This document shows positions 34,682 through 47,107 of a stretch of DNA of 64,000 bases, one piece after another. Both the position numbers and the translations under genes were made by a program. Source of the DNA: Sweltsa coloradensis. Its lineage: Eukaryota; Arthropoda; Insecta; Plecoptera; Chloroperlidae. Within the stretch, counting starts at the first letter, position 1; each line of letters begins with the position of its first letter. The notes under the pieces were generated by a model, which had not been told where the DNA came from, searched no databases, and was given only the letters and a program-made list of their open reading frames with translations. The DNA is taken from contig JAMZAV010000007.1 in assembly GCA_024449915.1 (NCBI GenBank), positions 1,674,001-1,738,000 on the forward strand. Reading direction: 5' to 3'.

Positions 34682-36950
34682 ACTCAGTGGCGGCTTGAAC
34701 CCCTGAAAACCCCCGGGGCCAACTTTAATAGCATTACACCCACCCACCCCACGCATGGCGCCGCAGGAATTTTGGCAGGGGGGCATACATCACTATTTGT
34801 ACTTTCGTTGGGCAAACACAGGGGACTTGGAGGCAGAGCCCCCAACAACAGCGCCGCAGGCGAAAATTTAGAAAATCATTTTTTTTAATGCGTTTGGTGG
34901 GTTTTAGAAAAAGTTAGTGGACTGAAGACAATACCAAAATTATGTAATTTTTGTGCAGTCGATACTCGAAACTAGAAAACCACCAAAGGAATCTTAAAGG
35001 AACCTTAAAATAATTTACCCCCTTTTTTTGTCCTTTAGTCAAAAGCTTCAGATTCCCAACAATGAGTTGGGCGGTTATAGTTTTTTTTGATTGCTGAGAT
35101 AATATGACTTTACCCCACCTCACATCTTCCTTTTCGCAAGCCTTTTATTGTGACGATCAAAATTCGCATTATTCTATGGAGTGGTATTCTTTTCAAAACT
35201 CAAGACGAACTATTGCAGGTAAAAGACACAATAAGTCTATCTCGCAGAAAATTGCCAACCATTAAATTTAACAAACGTTCATCAGTAAAGAAATCGATTG
35301 TACAAGTTTAATCATAAATCCAGACATCAAATAAGGGAAAATTAGCACTTCTGCTGGCTCGTGGCCATGGAGGGGGGGGAGGGCAACTGCCCTCTTGCCC
35401 TCTCCTGCGGGTGCCCATGCACCCACGTGATGGCGACATATTTTTTGCTATAGTGCCCCAAATTAGGTGGCCTAAAACACTTTTCAGGCGAGCCCTTAAA
35501 TATGCCGTGGCAAACTAAGCATACCCACCGGCAAGGGCGTCTACAGAAATCTTGTCCGGACGGCAAAAATCCCAACTTGTACCTTCGCGGAAAAATTTGG
35601 GGGATTTGGGGGGCTTGCCCCCCAACAACCGCGCCCGCAGGCGAAATTTTTTTATCAGGTTTTTAGAGTGCATTTGGTGCGTTTTAGAAAAAGGTAGTGG
35701 GCTAAATGCAACATCAAAAATAATGTAGTTTTTGTGCAGTCGAACTGACATTACCAGGATATTTCGGCGACGTTGTGTACCCTTCTCAATTTTTAATATT
35801 AATATATATAAAAATGAAATGAATATTCTAATTCACAACTAAACTATTCTTAATAATATATGCATATAAATAATAGAGTGGAGTTGATTTACCTTACATT
35901 TATTTTTATGTCATCGAGATAGCAATAGCTGGATAGACTGAAAAGTATTGTCGGACACTTTTTGGTAAGATATAGCTTTAAAAAAATGACGGACCAGACC
36001 GGCCAGTGGCGTAAAACTTATCTCATAGTTTTGGCTTTGTCCTTGATTTGTTATTATAATTAGTAGGTGCCTTACAAATTGTTATTTATATTTTCAGGGG
36101 TGTTGTAACTTTCTATTTTTATGTATTTCATTATTTTAATTCATTTTCTTACCACAGCGCTAACCAAATCAGTGTATTACACTTTTTCTTGTGTCTACTT
36201 CAGCCTACGCCAGATAGGTTCATACATAACATAGGTGTGGTTTTCTTGTATTAATTCCCATTACAGTGACACCCTCTTTCGAATTGCCGCGTGTTTCTTT
36301 TATCCTCTCTCATACTTTTTCACAATAATTTCTTTCTTTGCCCCACCCCCCACCTCACCCCCCCCCCCCCCCAGGCTACTGGAGCGGCCACTACTTTGCT
36401 CCCGTGGGGTGGGCGCTACTGTCCTGGAAGGTCTTGTCCTTGTGCTCGATTGGGGTTTTTAACAAAATGTTGGCTCAAGAAACCGAAAAAATAGGACATA
36501 TCAAATGTTAAAAGCTTGCCAGGGATCTTGGCCCCCCTTCCCCCCCGCCCCCTGCGGACACTTATATCCACCGGGCACCACTGGTAGTAGTGGTTACAGA
36601 AAAAAATATTAGATGCTTGTGGTACCGCGCGTTTGGGTGACTTTGTTCTTTTTCAGTTTTTTTGAGGCACGATCTTTTGAGCGCGCATTTTAAAACCATC
36701 ACAATAATTACATTCCCATCTGACACGAGTATTGGTTTGTTCGGGAAGTTTCATCATATAGGCATGATACTATTTTCTTTAATAGCTCATATTTATGCAG
36801 CAAACACTCAATGATTAATAGGCCTACTTACTTACGTCCACACAACGACCGTCCACCCCACCCCACCACCCCCATCCACCCTGACCTGACCACCCACCCA
36901 CCTATTTTCTCGCGGGGCCATGGCCCGAATTTGTATGGCAGGCCGCCACT
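34682..36950. other. Intergenic repeat-rich sequence
   Basis: Two related blocks occur at about 34845-34970 and 35620-35750 (shared CCGCAGGCGAAA, GTTTTAGAAAAAG, GTAGTTTTTGTGCAGTCGA). Part of the same family appears inverted near 37650-37720. A C-run (about 16 C) lies at 36358. No gene is recognised. Confidence 0.6.
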
Positions 36951-36980
36951 GCTACTACTACTACTACTACTACTATACTA

Positions 36981-37022
<42 letters not shown>

Positions 37023-37170
37023 CTACTACTACTACTACTATACTACTACTATACTACTACTACTACTCTATACTACTACTACTACTATACTACTACTACT
37101 ACTACTACTACACTACTACTACTACACTACTACTACTACTAACTACTACTACTACTACTACTACTACTAC
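36951..37170. repeat. Imperfect (CTA)n microsatellite
   Basis: About 220 bp of CTA triplets with several single-base slips (ACTATACTA, ACCTACTA) that change register, unlike the purer array at 34530. Predicted poly-Tyr, poly-Leu and poly-Thr peptides here are not genes. Confidence 0.97.
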
Positions 37171-37332
37171 CACAGATAATAGAGTACACTGTGATAGTTT
37201 TCAAGTTTACATCACGTTACATGACGGCTGGGTAACACCTCGAAATCACCCCAACTCTGCTTGGTGTTTAAGGTGCTTGAGTGTGAGCGCACCGCGGCTT
37301 GGCTGCGGCGCCCTAACGGGCACCTAGATCTA

Positions 37333-37624
37333 CACTTCTTAAAGTCTTGACCGATTTAGCCGAAAATTTGTAAAATAGGAGAGAATGTTGTACTTATTGA
37401 CCCTGCAAAATTTCATAACGATCGGAACATTTTTTTTTTTTTTTTTTTTTAATAACCAACGATCGGATTTTGTTCAAAAACTATACAGCAACCCGCCTAG
37501 GTGGTATGTACATGTGTGCAAAATTTCAGGTCGATCAGAGAAACGGTGCGACCTGTACCGAAGCAGTAACAGAAAAAAAAGACATTCGAGCCATAAGAGT
37601 CAAGTGGAGACGCTCGCTCAATTA
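37333..37624 (-). mobile_element. Helitron-like family C 5' fragment
   Basis: The inverse of the family C 5' end: GAGCGAGCGTCTCCACTTGA at 37624, then ATGGCTCGAATGTC, poly-T, CAGGTCGCACCGTTTCTCTG and CATACCACCTAGGCGGGTTG. The 3' part is missing. Confidence 0.7.
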
Positions 37625-38062
37625 TTTCGGTATTGCATTCAGCCCACTCTTTCTTTTAACGCACCAAAGTCAAACGCACTCTAAATAAAACTAACTTTCA
37701 AAATTTTCGCCTGCGGCGCTACTGTTATGGGTCTCTCCCCCTCAAACCCACCGTCTTGGTCCTTTTCCCATGAAACTGTCTTTCTATTTCCATTTTGAGC
37801 ACTACAGGGGGTTAAAACCTCTAAGGTTAAAACATACCGGTACCATGCCCCTGAAAACAAATTCCACCTACGCTCCATCCCGATGATGCATAAAGGTATA
37901 TACCCATTGCTATTTTTCTGACAAAATAATTTAATAAAAAGACGTAATAAAAAAATAAAATTAACATATTACGGACAAGGAACTGATCCAAAGGGGGGCG
38001 CGAATAAAAAAGGTTTAGAACCACTGTCTAATGAGGTGATGAGTTGCCAGTCCCAGTATATA

Positions 38063-38790
38063 CTAGGCCGCTTCGCGAACGCTTTTTCCAGGCGCGTTGA
38101 TGGATGAGCTTTTTTTGGAATATTTCTATCCAATGATTACGTTTTTATGTGGAATCTCATTACTTTTTCTATAGTTACTTGATATTACTTGTTCATTATA
38201 CACCTGTAAAAGGCTTATATTAAAACCTTTATTTCTATGAATTTTGACCAACTTTTTCTTTCAAAAGACACTACATCACCATAATCTTTATGTCTCTGTA
38301 AGAAATGAACGTTGTAGCCCCACCCGTTTGGTCAGAATCGGTCCAAATATCACGAAAATATCGTATTAAAAAACAGGTGAAAAAATCGTAAAAGTACGAT
38401 TTCTATAAGAAATATTTTTTCAAATGTCTCTAAAATCACTACATATCTAATTTCAGTGATTTTAAACGTTCCCATGAAGTTTCATCAATATCAGAGTAGC
38501 CGTTTGCCAAATATCACGAAAATATCTCATCAAAAAATGAAAAAAATAGTAAAAGTACGAAAATCATAAGAAATATTTGATCGATTATACCCAAAAACGT
38601 GGCAGGTCTAAGTTCAGAGAGTTCGAAGGTCCTCTCCAATTTTCATCAAGATCGCATGCCGTTTGGCCAGTAGAGTGCGAACAAACAGACAAAAAACTAA
38701 CAAAAACAAAACACCCGAGCTATTTTTCTTGGGGTAAAGTAAGTGAAAAAAACACAAAGTGAAATTGAAGTCTTCGCTTCGCTCATCCAA
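38063..38790 (-). mobile_element. Helitron-like element, family B (variant 3' end), full-length
   Basis: Starts (inverted) CTAGGCCGCTTCGCGAACGC, then GCGCGTTGATGGATGAGC, and ends TTCGCTTCGCTCATCCAA at 38790. The interior matches the copies at 20030 and 11704, including GAACGTTGTAGCCCCACCCG. Confidence 0.8.
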
Positions 38791-38969
38791 TAAAACTAAA
38801 AATAATCGTTTCACAATTAAATAATGGTTATTATTGTGCACAAAGCTAAATTGTCTTACCACAGAAAAAAACTGATATTTTTGTTTGATTGCTGACATAC
38901 GGCTACTCCGACCTTGATGAACATTTTATGGAATCTATAAAGTAATAATGCTTGTCAGTTGTCACGTTT

Positions 38970-39745
38970 TTGGATGAGCGAAGCGAAGACTTCAATTTCA
39001 CTGACCCCCAAAAAATTTAGCTCGGGTTTTTTTTTTTTTGTTTGTTTGTTTTTTTTTTGTTTGTTTTTCTGTCTGTTTGTTAACTCTCTACCAGGCAAAC
39101 GGCATATCCGATCTTGATGAAAATTTGACAGGACCTTCGAAATCTCTGAACTTAGAGGTGTATTGTTTTTGGGTACAATTGAAGAAATATTTCTCATGAA
39201 TATCGTACTTTTACGATTTTTTTTCGATTTTTAGTGCGATATTTTCGTGACATTTGGGCCAATTCTGACCAAACGGGTGTGGCTACAACGTTCATATTAT
39301 ACATGAACATTAAGGTTATGGTGATGTAGTACCTTTTGAAAGAAAAAGTTGAAAAAGTTAGCCAGAATCTATAGAAATAAAGCTTTTAATATAAGTTTTT
39401 TTATTTTTTGTGCGATATTTTCGTGCCATTTGGGCCAATTCTGACCAAACGAGTGGGGCTTACAACGTTCATACTACACATAAACAATAAGGTTATGGTG
39501 ATGTATTACCTTTTGAAAGAAAAAGTTGAAATAGTTAGCCAGAATCCATAGAAATAAAGCTTTTAATATAAGTTTTTTACGGGAAATAATACCAATTGAC
39601 AGGTAACAAAAGAAACTTGTCAACAATCACCTACAATGCGTAGGCAGCAAAACAAAGAACTTGCAAAAGTAAAGATATCCCATGCAAACTAAAAATTTTA
39701 AAAAGCTCATCCATCAACGCGGCGGGACTTTAGCGTTTTCCTAGT
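38970..39745 (+). mobile_element. Helitron-like element, family B, full-length copy
   Basis: TTGGATGAGCGAAGCGAAGA start, poly-T with TTTG interruptions, the 175-bp internal tandem pair, then GCTCATCCATCAACGCGG and TTTAGCGTTTTCCTAGT. It lies in opposite orientation to the copy 180 bp away. Confidence 0.8.
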
Positions 39746-41346
39746 TAAATACAAACCAAGATTATTATTTCTTATGAAAATTGCACGTCTAGCAATTTTC
39801 AGGGAACCTTCGACATTTGCACTATTTTTGTTCTGTAGGCTGTATCAATCAAAGCAACCCTTTTGAATGGAAATTGCTCTTTTATACGTATGATTTTTAA
39901 CGTCAAATTATTTTTTTGCTAAGCGCATTTAAAACAATGTATTTCCCAAAGGACTTGTTTGCAAAACTCAACATGCACATTCGACAATAGATATTGCGTA
40001 ATTTGGTTTAAGGGCCGTCAACCGATATAGTATGTCATAATTAATGCGCCCCATACTGGACAGATCCAGAAACATGCGAGGGCAGGATGGAAGAGGGTTC
40101 CTACGTCACCGTCGTCTTTGTTATCTTCGTAGTCGTCGACGTCGGGAAGTAACATACTCCCCTTCATGACTCATGCTAGCTCATGTTTGCGATGAAGTTA
40201 GCCGTTTTTCTCGCCTCGTTCGATTGACAGAGGAATACTCCTTAATTATATAATATTAATTAATAAATTGAGAATAGCCTATATTTAATACATTTATTTT
40301 AACACCTTACAAAAACGAGACGAAATATAAAAAATCATAAGTTAAAATTAATGCTTCAATGCACCAAAAACGTTCATCCATCAAAGCGACTAAAATGTGC
40401 TCATGAAGTGGCTTAATGCTATTAAATAAATAAATAACGAATACAGGGTTTTTAAACATTATCTCAGTCATTGGAAGTGCAGTTTGCCCAAATTGAAGAT
40501 CGAAACCAGAATGTCCCACTGTAAGTGTAGGTGTACATTATAACAGGTATTATTATTTAATACATTTGGGTTCAGAAGCAATCTATGGCCCAGATTCCAT
40601 GTTATTTACTTAGTTATAAGCAGGCGCATAGGAACCAATAGAGCTCAGTGGTAGGAACTCTGAAATTTCGAATCGGGGGGTGGGGGGGGTGAACTTCTGC
40701 ACCACTAGCCAAGTCAACACAACCTAGAGATACTGACTGCAACTAGTATGTCGGCTACCCCTGGTGATGAACGGCTATGTTAAACATTCTGAAGTGGGGG
40801 GAGAGGGGGTCACAACAAAAAGTGGGAAAGGGGAATTCCCTCCATCCCCCACCTCGTCCTATGTGCCTGGTTATTTATAAGCATATGACATTATGGGAAG
40901 GAGGGCCCATTCTAGGCATTAAAGGTAATAATGTAAATACAAGAATTGATACCAAGTAACATTTAACATTTTAATAAAACTTTGTTTTTAAAATTATATC
41001 ACATAAAATACATATCAGACTGTGAAACAAATGGCTCCATACCAATTACAACATAAGAATAATTGCCTGGTATTCCAAAACTCACAAAAAAGAAACAGTA
41101 AATATGTGGTGTACTAAGAAGTTCACCAAGCCAGTTTAGCCTCAAACTTAAAAAAAATAGTTAACGAAAACACAAGTGCATGACAATAATGCGATATTGT
41201 AAAAACATGAAAATACTGTAAGTTTATGTAAGGAAGGGGTTGATGGTTAACTTTGACCATACTGATTATTTCAGGGCTACAGAATACAATGTGAATTACG
41301 TACCTAGGTAAGAATGGGAGTGTTTCAGCATATTAATTAACATTCC

Positions 41347-41785
41347 AATGATATTTTTAACATCTATAGTAGGCTAGATCGGCAGTCTCCAATACGTCCG
41401 TATAGGGCGCTAGCATAGCAAATTAAAGCGTCAATCTGACATATTCAAGATGGCGATTTGGAATTTCAATTTATACTTGACATTATGTTTTAGATGCGAT
41501 TAAGTACTTTTCTGGATTATTTTGATATGGTTTTAGCTTGTGCAGCATGAGAATGCACAAACAGAAACAATAAGAAGTTATTGCCATAAGGGAATTTAGT
41601 AATCGTTTGGTGTTAATAGCTAATGCTCACCTGTCAACCCGACAGCACCCTTGAAAAATATTTGGGCTACAAATCACTACAACCTACTTTTACATAGAAA
41701 CTGACATATTCAAGATGGCTTCTAATTGACACGCCAGTGGACCAATGACTGGGGATCTAGCCTACTATAGATGTTAAATATCATT
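41347..41785. mobile_element. 440-bp inverted-repeat element
   Basis: AATGATATTTTTAACATC then TATAGTAGGCTAGATC at the left is mirrored at the right (GATCTAGCCTACTATAGATG then TTAAATATCATT). Two internal direct words (CTGACATATTCAAGATGGC) occur near 41437 and 41700. No target duplication assigned. Confidence 0.55.
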
Positions 41786-42569
41786 GTCACATTCAAAATA
41801 CGTATTTAGATTACAATAATAAATCAACATTTAATGGTTTAAATACTGAACATTTTGTCAAGTGAATAACAGTTACCATACTAACATGCAGTATTTACTA
41901 ATCAATAATTAGTGTAGGTATGCACTGGGTGAGATATGATTTTGAAACCGATTTGTTGAATTGAAAAGCAATGAAGGTTAGTATCACATACTGGTACATA
42001 CGTTGTTGAAACCAAATATTTAAACCATTTGCTTTTTTGTAGATTAAAAAATTTCGAATGAATGCATAAGGAACCAAAGTGGGTATTGTCTTGATGTCAA
42101 ATAGCAAAGGTTGAACATTTTGTAAGCACTAGTAACGCATGTACCCAACCACAACGAGAAATAAAGCATTTATTGGAATATTCTTGAATCATGTAGGGTA
42201 CTGCACCTTGGATGTTAAGTACCTGTATACAAATTTAGAATAAGCAGTAGTTCTGTAGTTTTTAATTCGAACCAACATCATGGGTATACACAACATTGAA
42301 ACCTTTTGATACTCTAGACCTATGATAGACAAGACTGTGCATAATAATTTTTTACTTGGCAAATATGCAAAGTTTCAAAAGATTGTAGCTTTAGACTTAC
42401 CGGATGCTGAAAAAAGTATCAAAATATACCACATGTCTATGGCTCCTATTTAAACATCTACAATGCCTTGTCAACATAACTGAAAGCCATGCACATGTTT
42501 ATAGCCTTTGTCCATGGCTTCAGAACAGTTTGCCGTATTCATGTTGCTCTGAAGCAACTAACTGTATGT

Positions 42570-42840
42570 AATTCTTTACTAAAATTCAGAAATTAAAAAA
42601 GTCCGCCCCAACCGGGAATTGAACCACGGATCTCCCACATTCCAGGTGAGCGTCTTAACCACTAGACCATCAGAACGGGTACATTTTAAGCTCTGAATTG
42701 TAGTTGCATTATACATCTGAATGGATGGAACAGTACTGTGCAACAAATATCTGCTGCCTTTGAACTGACCACCAAACATTAATTATAATTTATAATGTCA
42801 TTAATTTACTTTTTTAATTTCTGAATTGTAGTAAAGAATA
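42570..42840 (-). mobile_element. 270-bp TIR element carrying a tRNA-like module, copy 2
   Basis: A 32-bp terminal inverted repeat (ATTCTTTACTA, then AATTCAGAAATTAAAAAAGT) bounds the element. Inside, on the minus strand (42601-42679), are GGTCTAGTGGTTAAGACGC and GGTTCAATTCCCGG at tRNA A/B-box spacing. The copy at 22125 shares the tRNA-like part and its immediate flanks. A MITE-like frame around a tRNA-derived core is unusual. Confidence 0.65.
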
Positions 42841-43412
42841 ACAATTACACCTACGGGAGTGTTTCCCGACTAAACAAATCGGGAACTGTATGTAGATAAG
42901 TTTTCTCAAAGAATGTCCCAAATAAACCAAACAGATCCTAATGAAAGTTCAATTAAGTGACCTTGGAAATGTGCATAATATGCATAAGTGCCATAGTTGA
43001 TTAGGAGCATAGCCAAACAGAGACTCGCTTAGGTTTTTGTTCCATCAGCATCAGTACTGAAATATGGATACCGGTAACTCGTACTAATTACGTATAATTA
43101 TATGGACTTACTAACTTTACCACCACATCAATTGTCATCGTCAACTACTATACATAAATTGCACAATTGGTTTGGTCTTGATTGTATTGGAATGATACTT
43201 TTGTGCGAGACTAGACCTACAGTGAATGACATTTCCAAGACCAGGCTAACATATAAGTGCTAATGAGAACTGAGAGACTGATGAGAACAAATATATTAAT
43301 AGTTCATTCAATACTTTATATCATTTCTCACCCTTTGAATATGTCTAGCTAAACATGTCAGCAACATCCTCCTCAGATCAGTTGATCAACATTCAATATG
43401 TTTAGTTTTATG

Positions 43413-43676
43413 TGTAAATAATAATAATAAAATGTAGACCTACGGTAATTATAATATATACTAGGGATACAAATGATAATCAACGTTTAATAACTTTTCA
43501 CTAACAATCAATGCCAAATAATTATTGAATTGCTTGTTATCTGGAAAAATCTAAAACACCATTAACATTTTCAGCATTTAAGAGAATTGCCACACAACCG
43601 TTATTGCATTTGTGTCTTCTAGTTCTGTCTTGTATGAACAAATAACTAATAATAAATTAATAGTTCGACATTCTGC
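43413..43676 (+). repeat. Segmental duplication, copy 1 (empty site)
   Basis: From AATAATAAAATGTAGACC through TAATTATAATATATACTAGG to GACATTCTGCAA, nearly identical to 44634-45672 except that the second copy contains a Helitron-like insertion. The unoccupied site ACGGTAATTATAATATAT is intact here. Confidence 0.9.
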
Positions 43677-44633
43677 AACGATCTTCAGTCTGTTGTTTTA
43701 TCTGATTCAGATGCACATTCGCGTGAGTGAAAATATTTTGATATTTTCTCTGCCAATGTACGCCTAATGACGTGTGATTGACTAAAAAAATTTTTGTTGA
43801 GCCACGTAAAGTAAAGGAGTCGTCGAGGGTTCTTTTACTTTTTTATAACTTTTTTTATGGTTCAATAAAATTATCATTTGGATACGCAAAACGAAAAGTA
43901 GCTCTAATATCAATTACGTCTACGTACACTGACTGGCGTTGTTACACTCGGGGAAAGTCAACATTTTATCGCCCATACGTCCATAATACTGCCCACGAAC
44001 AACAAAATTCACTTCGGGTGGAGAATTTTATTTTCTTAATACGAAAATATATGTTTGACACAAAATCGAGCGAACTGTTTACACTTTTCACAAACGAGAT
44101 AATATCTGTACCACGGTACTGTTCCATAAAAACTTCTAGTTCTTGCAGTGAGAAGGAAAAATACACACTGCTCTGAGAGATCCAGATGAAGATGGGGCAC
44201 TTGAATCTGTTTTGATTTTGAAGTTGAACATATATGCAAGTTGAGATATCGCTTTTAATGAAAACCATGCCAGCTTATTGCTAATGGAAAAATGTCCTAA
44301 GCTGTCACTAGCACAGTATCAATAAACAATAATGTGTGTATAGTGTATATATATATACACAGAAAAACCCAGACGCAGTCCACCAAATAGATTGGAAGTA
44401 CATAGCTAAGCAATGAACATGTGCGTCTTACACGGCCGCTGTGATCTTGCTGACGCCACGCTCGCGGCGGAGATGCGCAGTGTCATACCTAGCCACACGT
44501 AGATATCATTGTGCCATGATTTCCACCCACCTTTCTACTTTCTCAAAATTATTTAGCCTAAGAGACTTCGAAATTTCTCAATTTAGAGTTCACACCCTGA
44601 CCTTTGTGTTACAGTGGTTTAAAAAACAAATAA
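43677..44633. other. Spacer between segmental duplicates
   Basis: Contains an open frame of 132 codons at 43778-44176 on the plus strand, with no recognisable family, no compositional bias and no splice context, so I do not call it a gene. A (TA)n patch lies near 44345. Confidence 0.4.
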
Positions 44634-45672
44634 GGCAATAATAAAATGTAGACCTACGGTAATTGGATAGCGTAGCGAAGATTCCATTTCACTACACTGG
44701 AGAAAAAAATCCGGAATGTTTTTTTTTTTTCCTTTCTTTCTTTTTTTTTTGTATTTTTTGTGTGTCTGTGAACACATTCCGGCTAAACCAATACTCCCAA
44801 TTGCGATGAAATTTTATGGAGGTCTATGAAATCTCTGAACGAAGAACTCCACAGGGGGAAAAATCGACGAAAAAATTTTTTCTCATGAAATCGCAATTTT
44901 GCGATTTTTTTTTCGATTTTAAAAAAATTCTTCGATTTATAACATCTACATGCTTTATCCGTTGTAAAGATTTTTTCACAGAACCTTAATTTTATGAATT
45001 AAAATACTCTGTGAAATTTAGCGCAATCGAGAATTTATTTCTTATGAAAATCGCAATTTTAAAGTTTTTAAATTTTTAAAAAATTCTTCGACTTAAACAC
45101 ATACATGCTTATCCCATTGTAATGATTTTTTCACAGAACTTTAATTTTATGAATTTAAAATATTCGTGTGAAATTTTTAGCGCATCGAAAATCATTTCTC
45201 ATGATAATCGCAATTTTACGATTTTTTTCAATTTTTAACATTCTTCGAGAATAAAACCTAATGCTTTTATCCGATTGTAATGATTTTTTCACAGAACTTT
45301 AATTTTATGAATTAATATATTCGTGTGAAATTTGAGCGTAATCAAAAAATTAACTAATAAAAAATCGCAATTTTACGCTTTTTTTGTTAAAAAAATACGC
45401 TCATCCAACAACGCGGCAGGACTTAAGCGTTTTCCTAGTTTATAATATATACTAGGGATACAAATGATAATCAATGTTTAATAACTTTTCACTAATAATC
45501 AATGCCAAATAATTATTGAATTGCTTGTTTTCTGGAAAAACCTAAAACACCATTAACATTTTCAGCATTTAAGAGAATTGCCACACAACCAATATTGCAT
45601 TTGTGTCTTCTAGTTCTGTCTTGTATGAACAAATAACTAATAATAAATTAAAAGTTTGACATTCTGCAAACA
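44634..45672 (+). repeat. Segmental duplication, copy 2 (occupied site)
   Basis: Left part AATAATAAAATGTAGACC to GGTAA, then a family A element, then TTATAATATATACTAGGG to GACATTCTGCAA. About 20 substitutions or fewer separate it from copy 1, so the duplication is recent relative to most repeats here. Confidence 0.9.
44663..45438 (+). mobile_element. Helitron-like family A copy with a natural empty site
   Basis: TTGGATAGCGTAGCGAAG to GCGTTTTCCTAGT. Comparison with 43441-43460 shows it entered ACGGTAA|TTATAATA without duplicating any base (ends may slide by one or two T). The 5' end has lost part of the GAGCGTAGC iteration, and the body has many small deletions relative to other copies. Confidence 0.85.
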
Positions 45673-45891
45673 CAGAAGCTAAATGCAATATTTCTGATGG
45701 GAAAAAAATTAGTACAGTATAGACTTTTTGAGACGGTCACTCCACTTCGTTGGAAAAATTTCTAACATTTCTTTTAACATTATCGTTCGAAAATTCAAAT
45801 ACTGTTTACGTTTTTAATTAGCAATTATTTTTATTTTATTTTTGTGCTTTCCTAATATATACATATTGGATTTTGATTGGATATTGCTTAA

Positions 45892-46458
45892 GAGGATACG
45901 CTGAGCTTGGCCCAACTCAAATGTGCGCAAACAGGTGTTGATGATTTCTGCTGAACGGTTGGTAATATCATTACCAAATTTTAAATGGATGTTAATGAAG
46001 TACTTTTATGTTGATGTTCGTAATTGGTGGCACAAAATAAGCCTTAAAGATCCATTGCAAGACATAAGTCCAAAACGTGAAAAAATGGGAAATCCAAAAC
46101 ATGGATTACAATTCTGGAAATTCCCACCAAACCGTTTATCTTACGATAAAACCAAATAGACCTTCGCGTTCACATGGATTTATACCTTGTTATCCATTGT
46201 GCGAATTTGAGTTTAAAAAATCTGTACACTTGGAATAAATTCCCGAAGTTGACCAAAGTTGAGTAAATTTTGGTGATTTCACTAAATTTTAATTCAAAAT
46301 CAATGAATTAATTTAGGAATACGCATAATGGATAACATAGATTTATTCTTTATAAACGTGAGTGTGATATTTGATAATGGTGTTATAAACCGTTTACCCG
46401 AAAAATCCAGAAAGCTGAGCGCTTAAACTCGCCTCCGTTCTAGCCTCAGCATACCCTC
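45892..46458. mobile_element. 567-bp TTAA-flanked element in repeat E
   Basis: The ends GAGGATACGCTGAG and inverted GAGGGTATGCTGAG are bounded by TTAA at 45888-45891 and 46459-46462. Removing it joins GATATTGC-TTAA-CGTCTCATATTTATGCA, which is exactly the sequence present at 251-279. piggyBac/Kolobok-type target choice; no transposase is encoded. Confidence 0.9.
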
Positions 46459-46770
46459 TTAACGTCTCATATTTATGCAACTTGGCTAATCGAGACGACG
46501 GGAGGGACGTTAGGTATAACGCGGGGGGACAAGGGGTGGACAGGCCTGTGCTGGTCAGAACCAGCCACAAGCGTATGGGGAGGGCAGGGGTTCCCCCACG
46601 TCGTGGTCGTCTCCGTCTGTGTCATCATCCGTCCGTGTTGTCATTGTGGTCGCCGTCGGGGAGGTAGTCAAAGGGAAGGGGAAAGTTCCCCGACGACGAC
46701 CCAGAACCCAGAGCTCGCCATTAGTTTCAGGGAGTAAAACTCCCCTAGAATGGGCCAAACCACCGAGAAG
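46459..46770. repeat. Interspersed repeat E, copy 2 (right part)
   Basis: Begins TTAACGTCTCATATTTATGC like the copy at 260, and then has GGTCAGAACCAGCCACAAGC, which is also found near 17745 inside the large transposon. The left part of the copy is at 45881-45891, beyond the TTAA element. The family is unknown to me. Confidence 0.6.
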
Positions 46771-47107
46771 GTTGCAAGTTGGAATTTGATGGATATTAAA
46801 AAGAAAAACAAGTATAAACTAACAAAAAACATAACCTCAGTAAGTTAGTACATAATGCGCAAAAATCCAAATTACATTGCAATACAGTACAGTACAGTAC
46901 TACATAACAAATTAAAAATATTAATGTAATCCCCCTTCATATACTGTAATTTGAAATTAATTCCCATAAGTGGTCAACACTACAAATTTTAAATTATAAA
47001 TATAAGATAGGAACAATAATGAAAAATGCCACAGAAACTAGCAATGTGAACACAGCAATAGACACTAGAAAGAGACAGTCACATAGAGGAAGTCACATTT
47101 TTTGTAA

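Larger units (their letters stand above)
39746..43412. other. Intergenic sequence with two inverted-repeat elements
   Basis: No gene is recognised. A repeat E-like patch occurs at 40040-40220. The elements at 41347 and 42570 are listed separately. The rest is A/T-rich unassigned sequence. Confidence 0.55.

Noticed and set aside
36811..37327. Open frames encoding long Tyr, Leu and Thr runs
   Set aside because: They are translations of the (CTA)n microsatellite in different frames.
43778..44176. 132-codon open frame upstream of the duplicated segment
   Set aside because: No recognisable domain, no splice or promoter context, and A/T-rich composition like its surroundings.
45923..46159. 78-codon open frame inside the TTAA element
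   Set aside because: Not similar to any transposase I know and far too short; the element appears non-autonomous.
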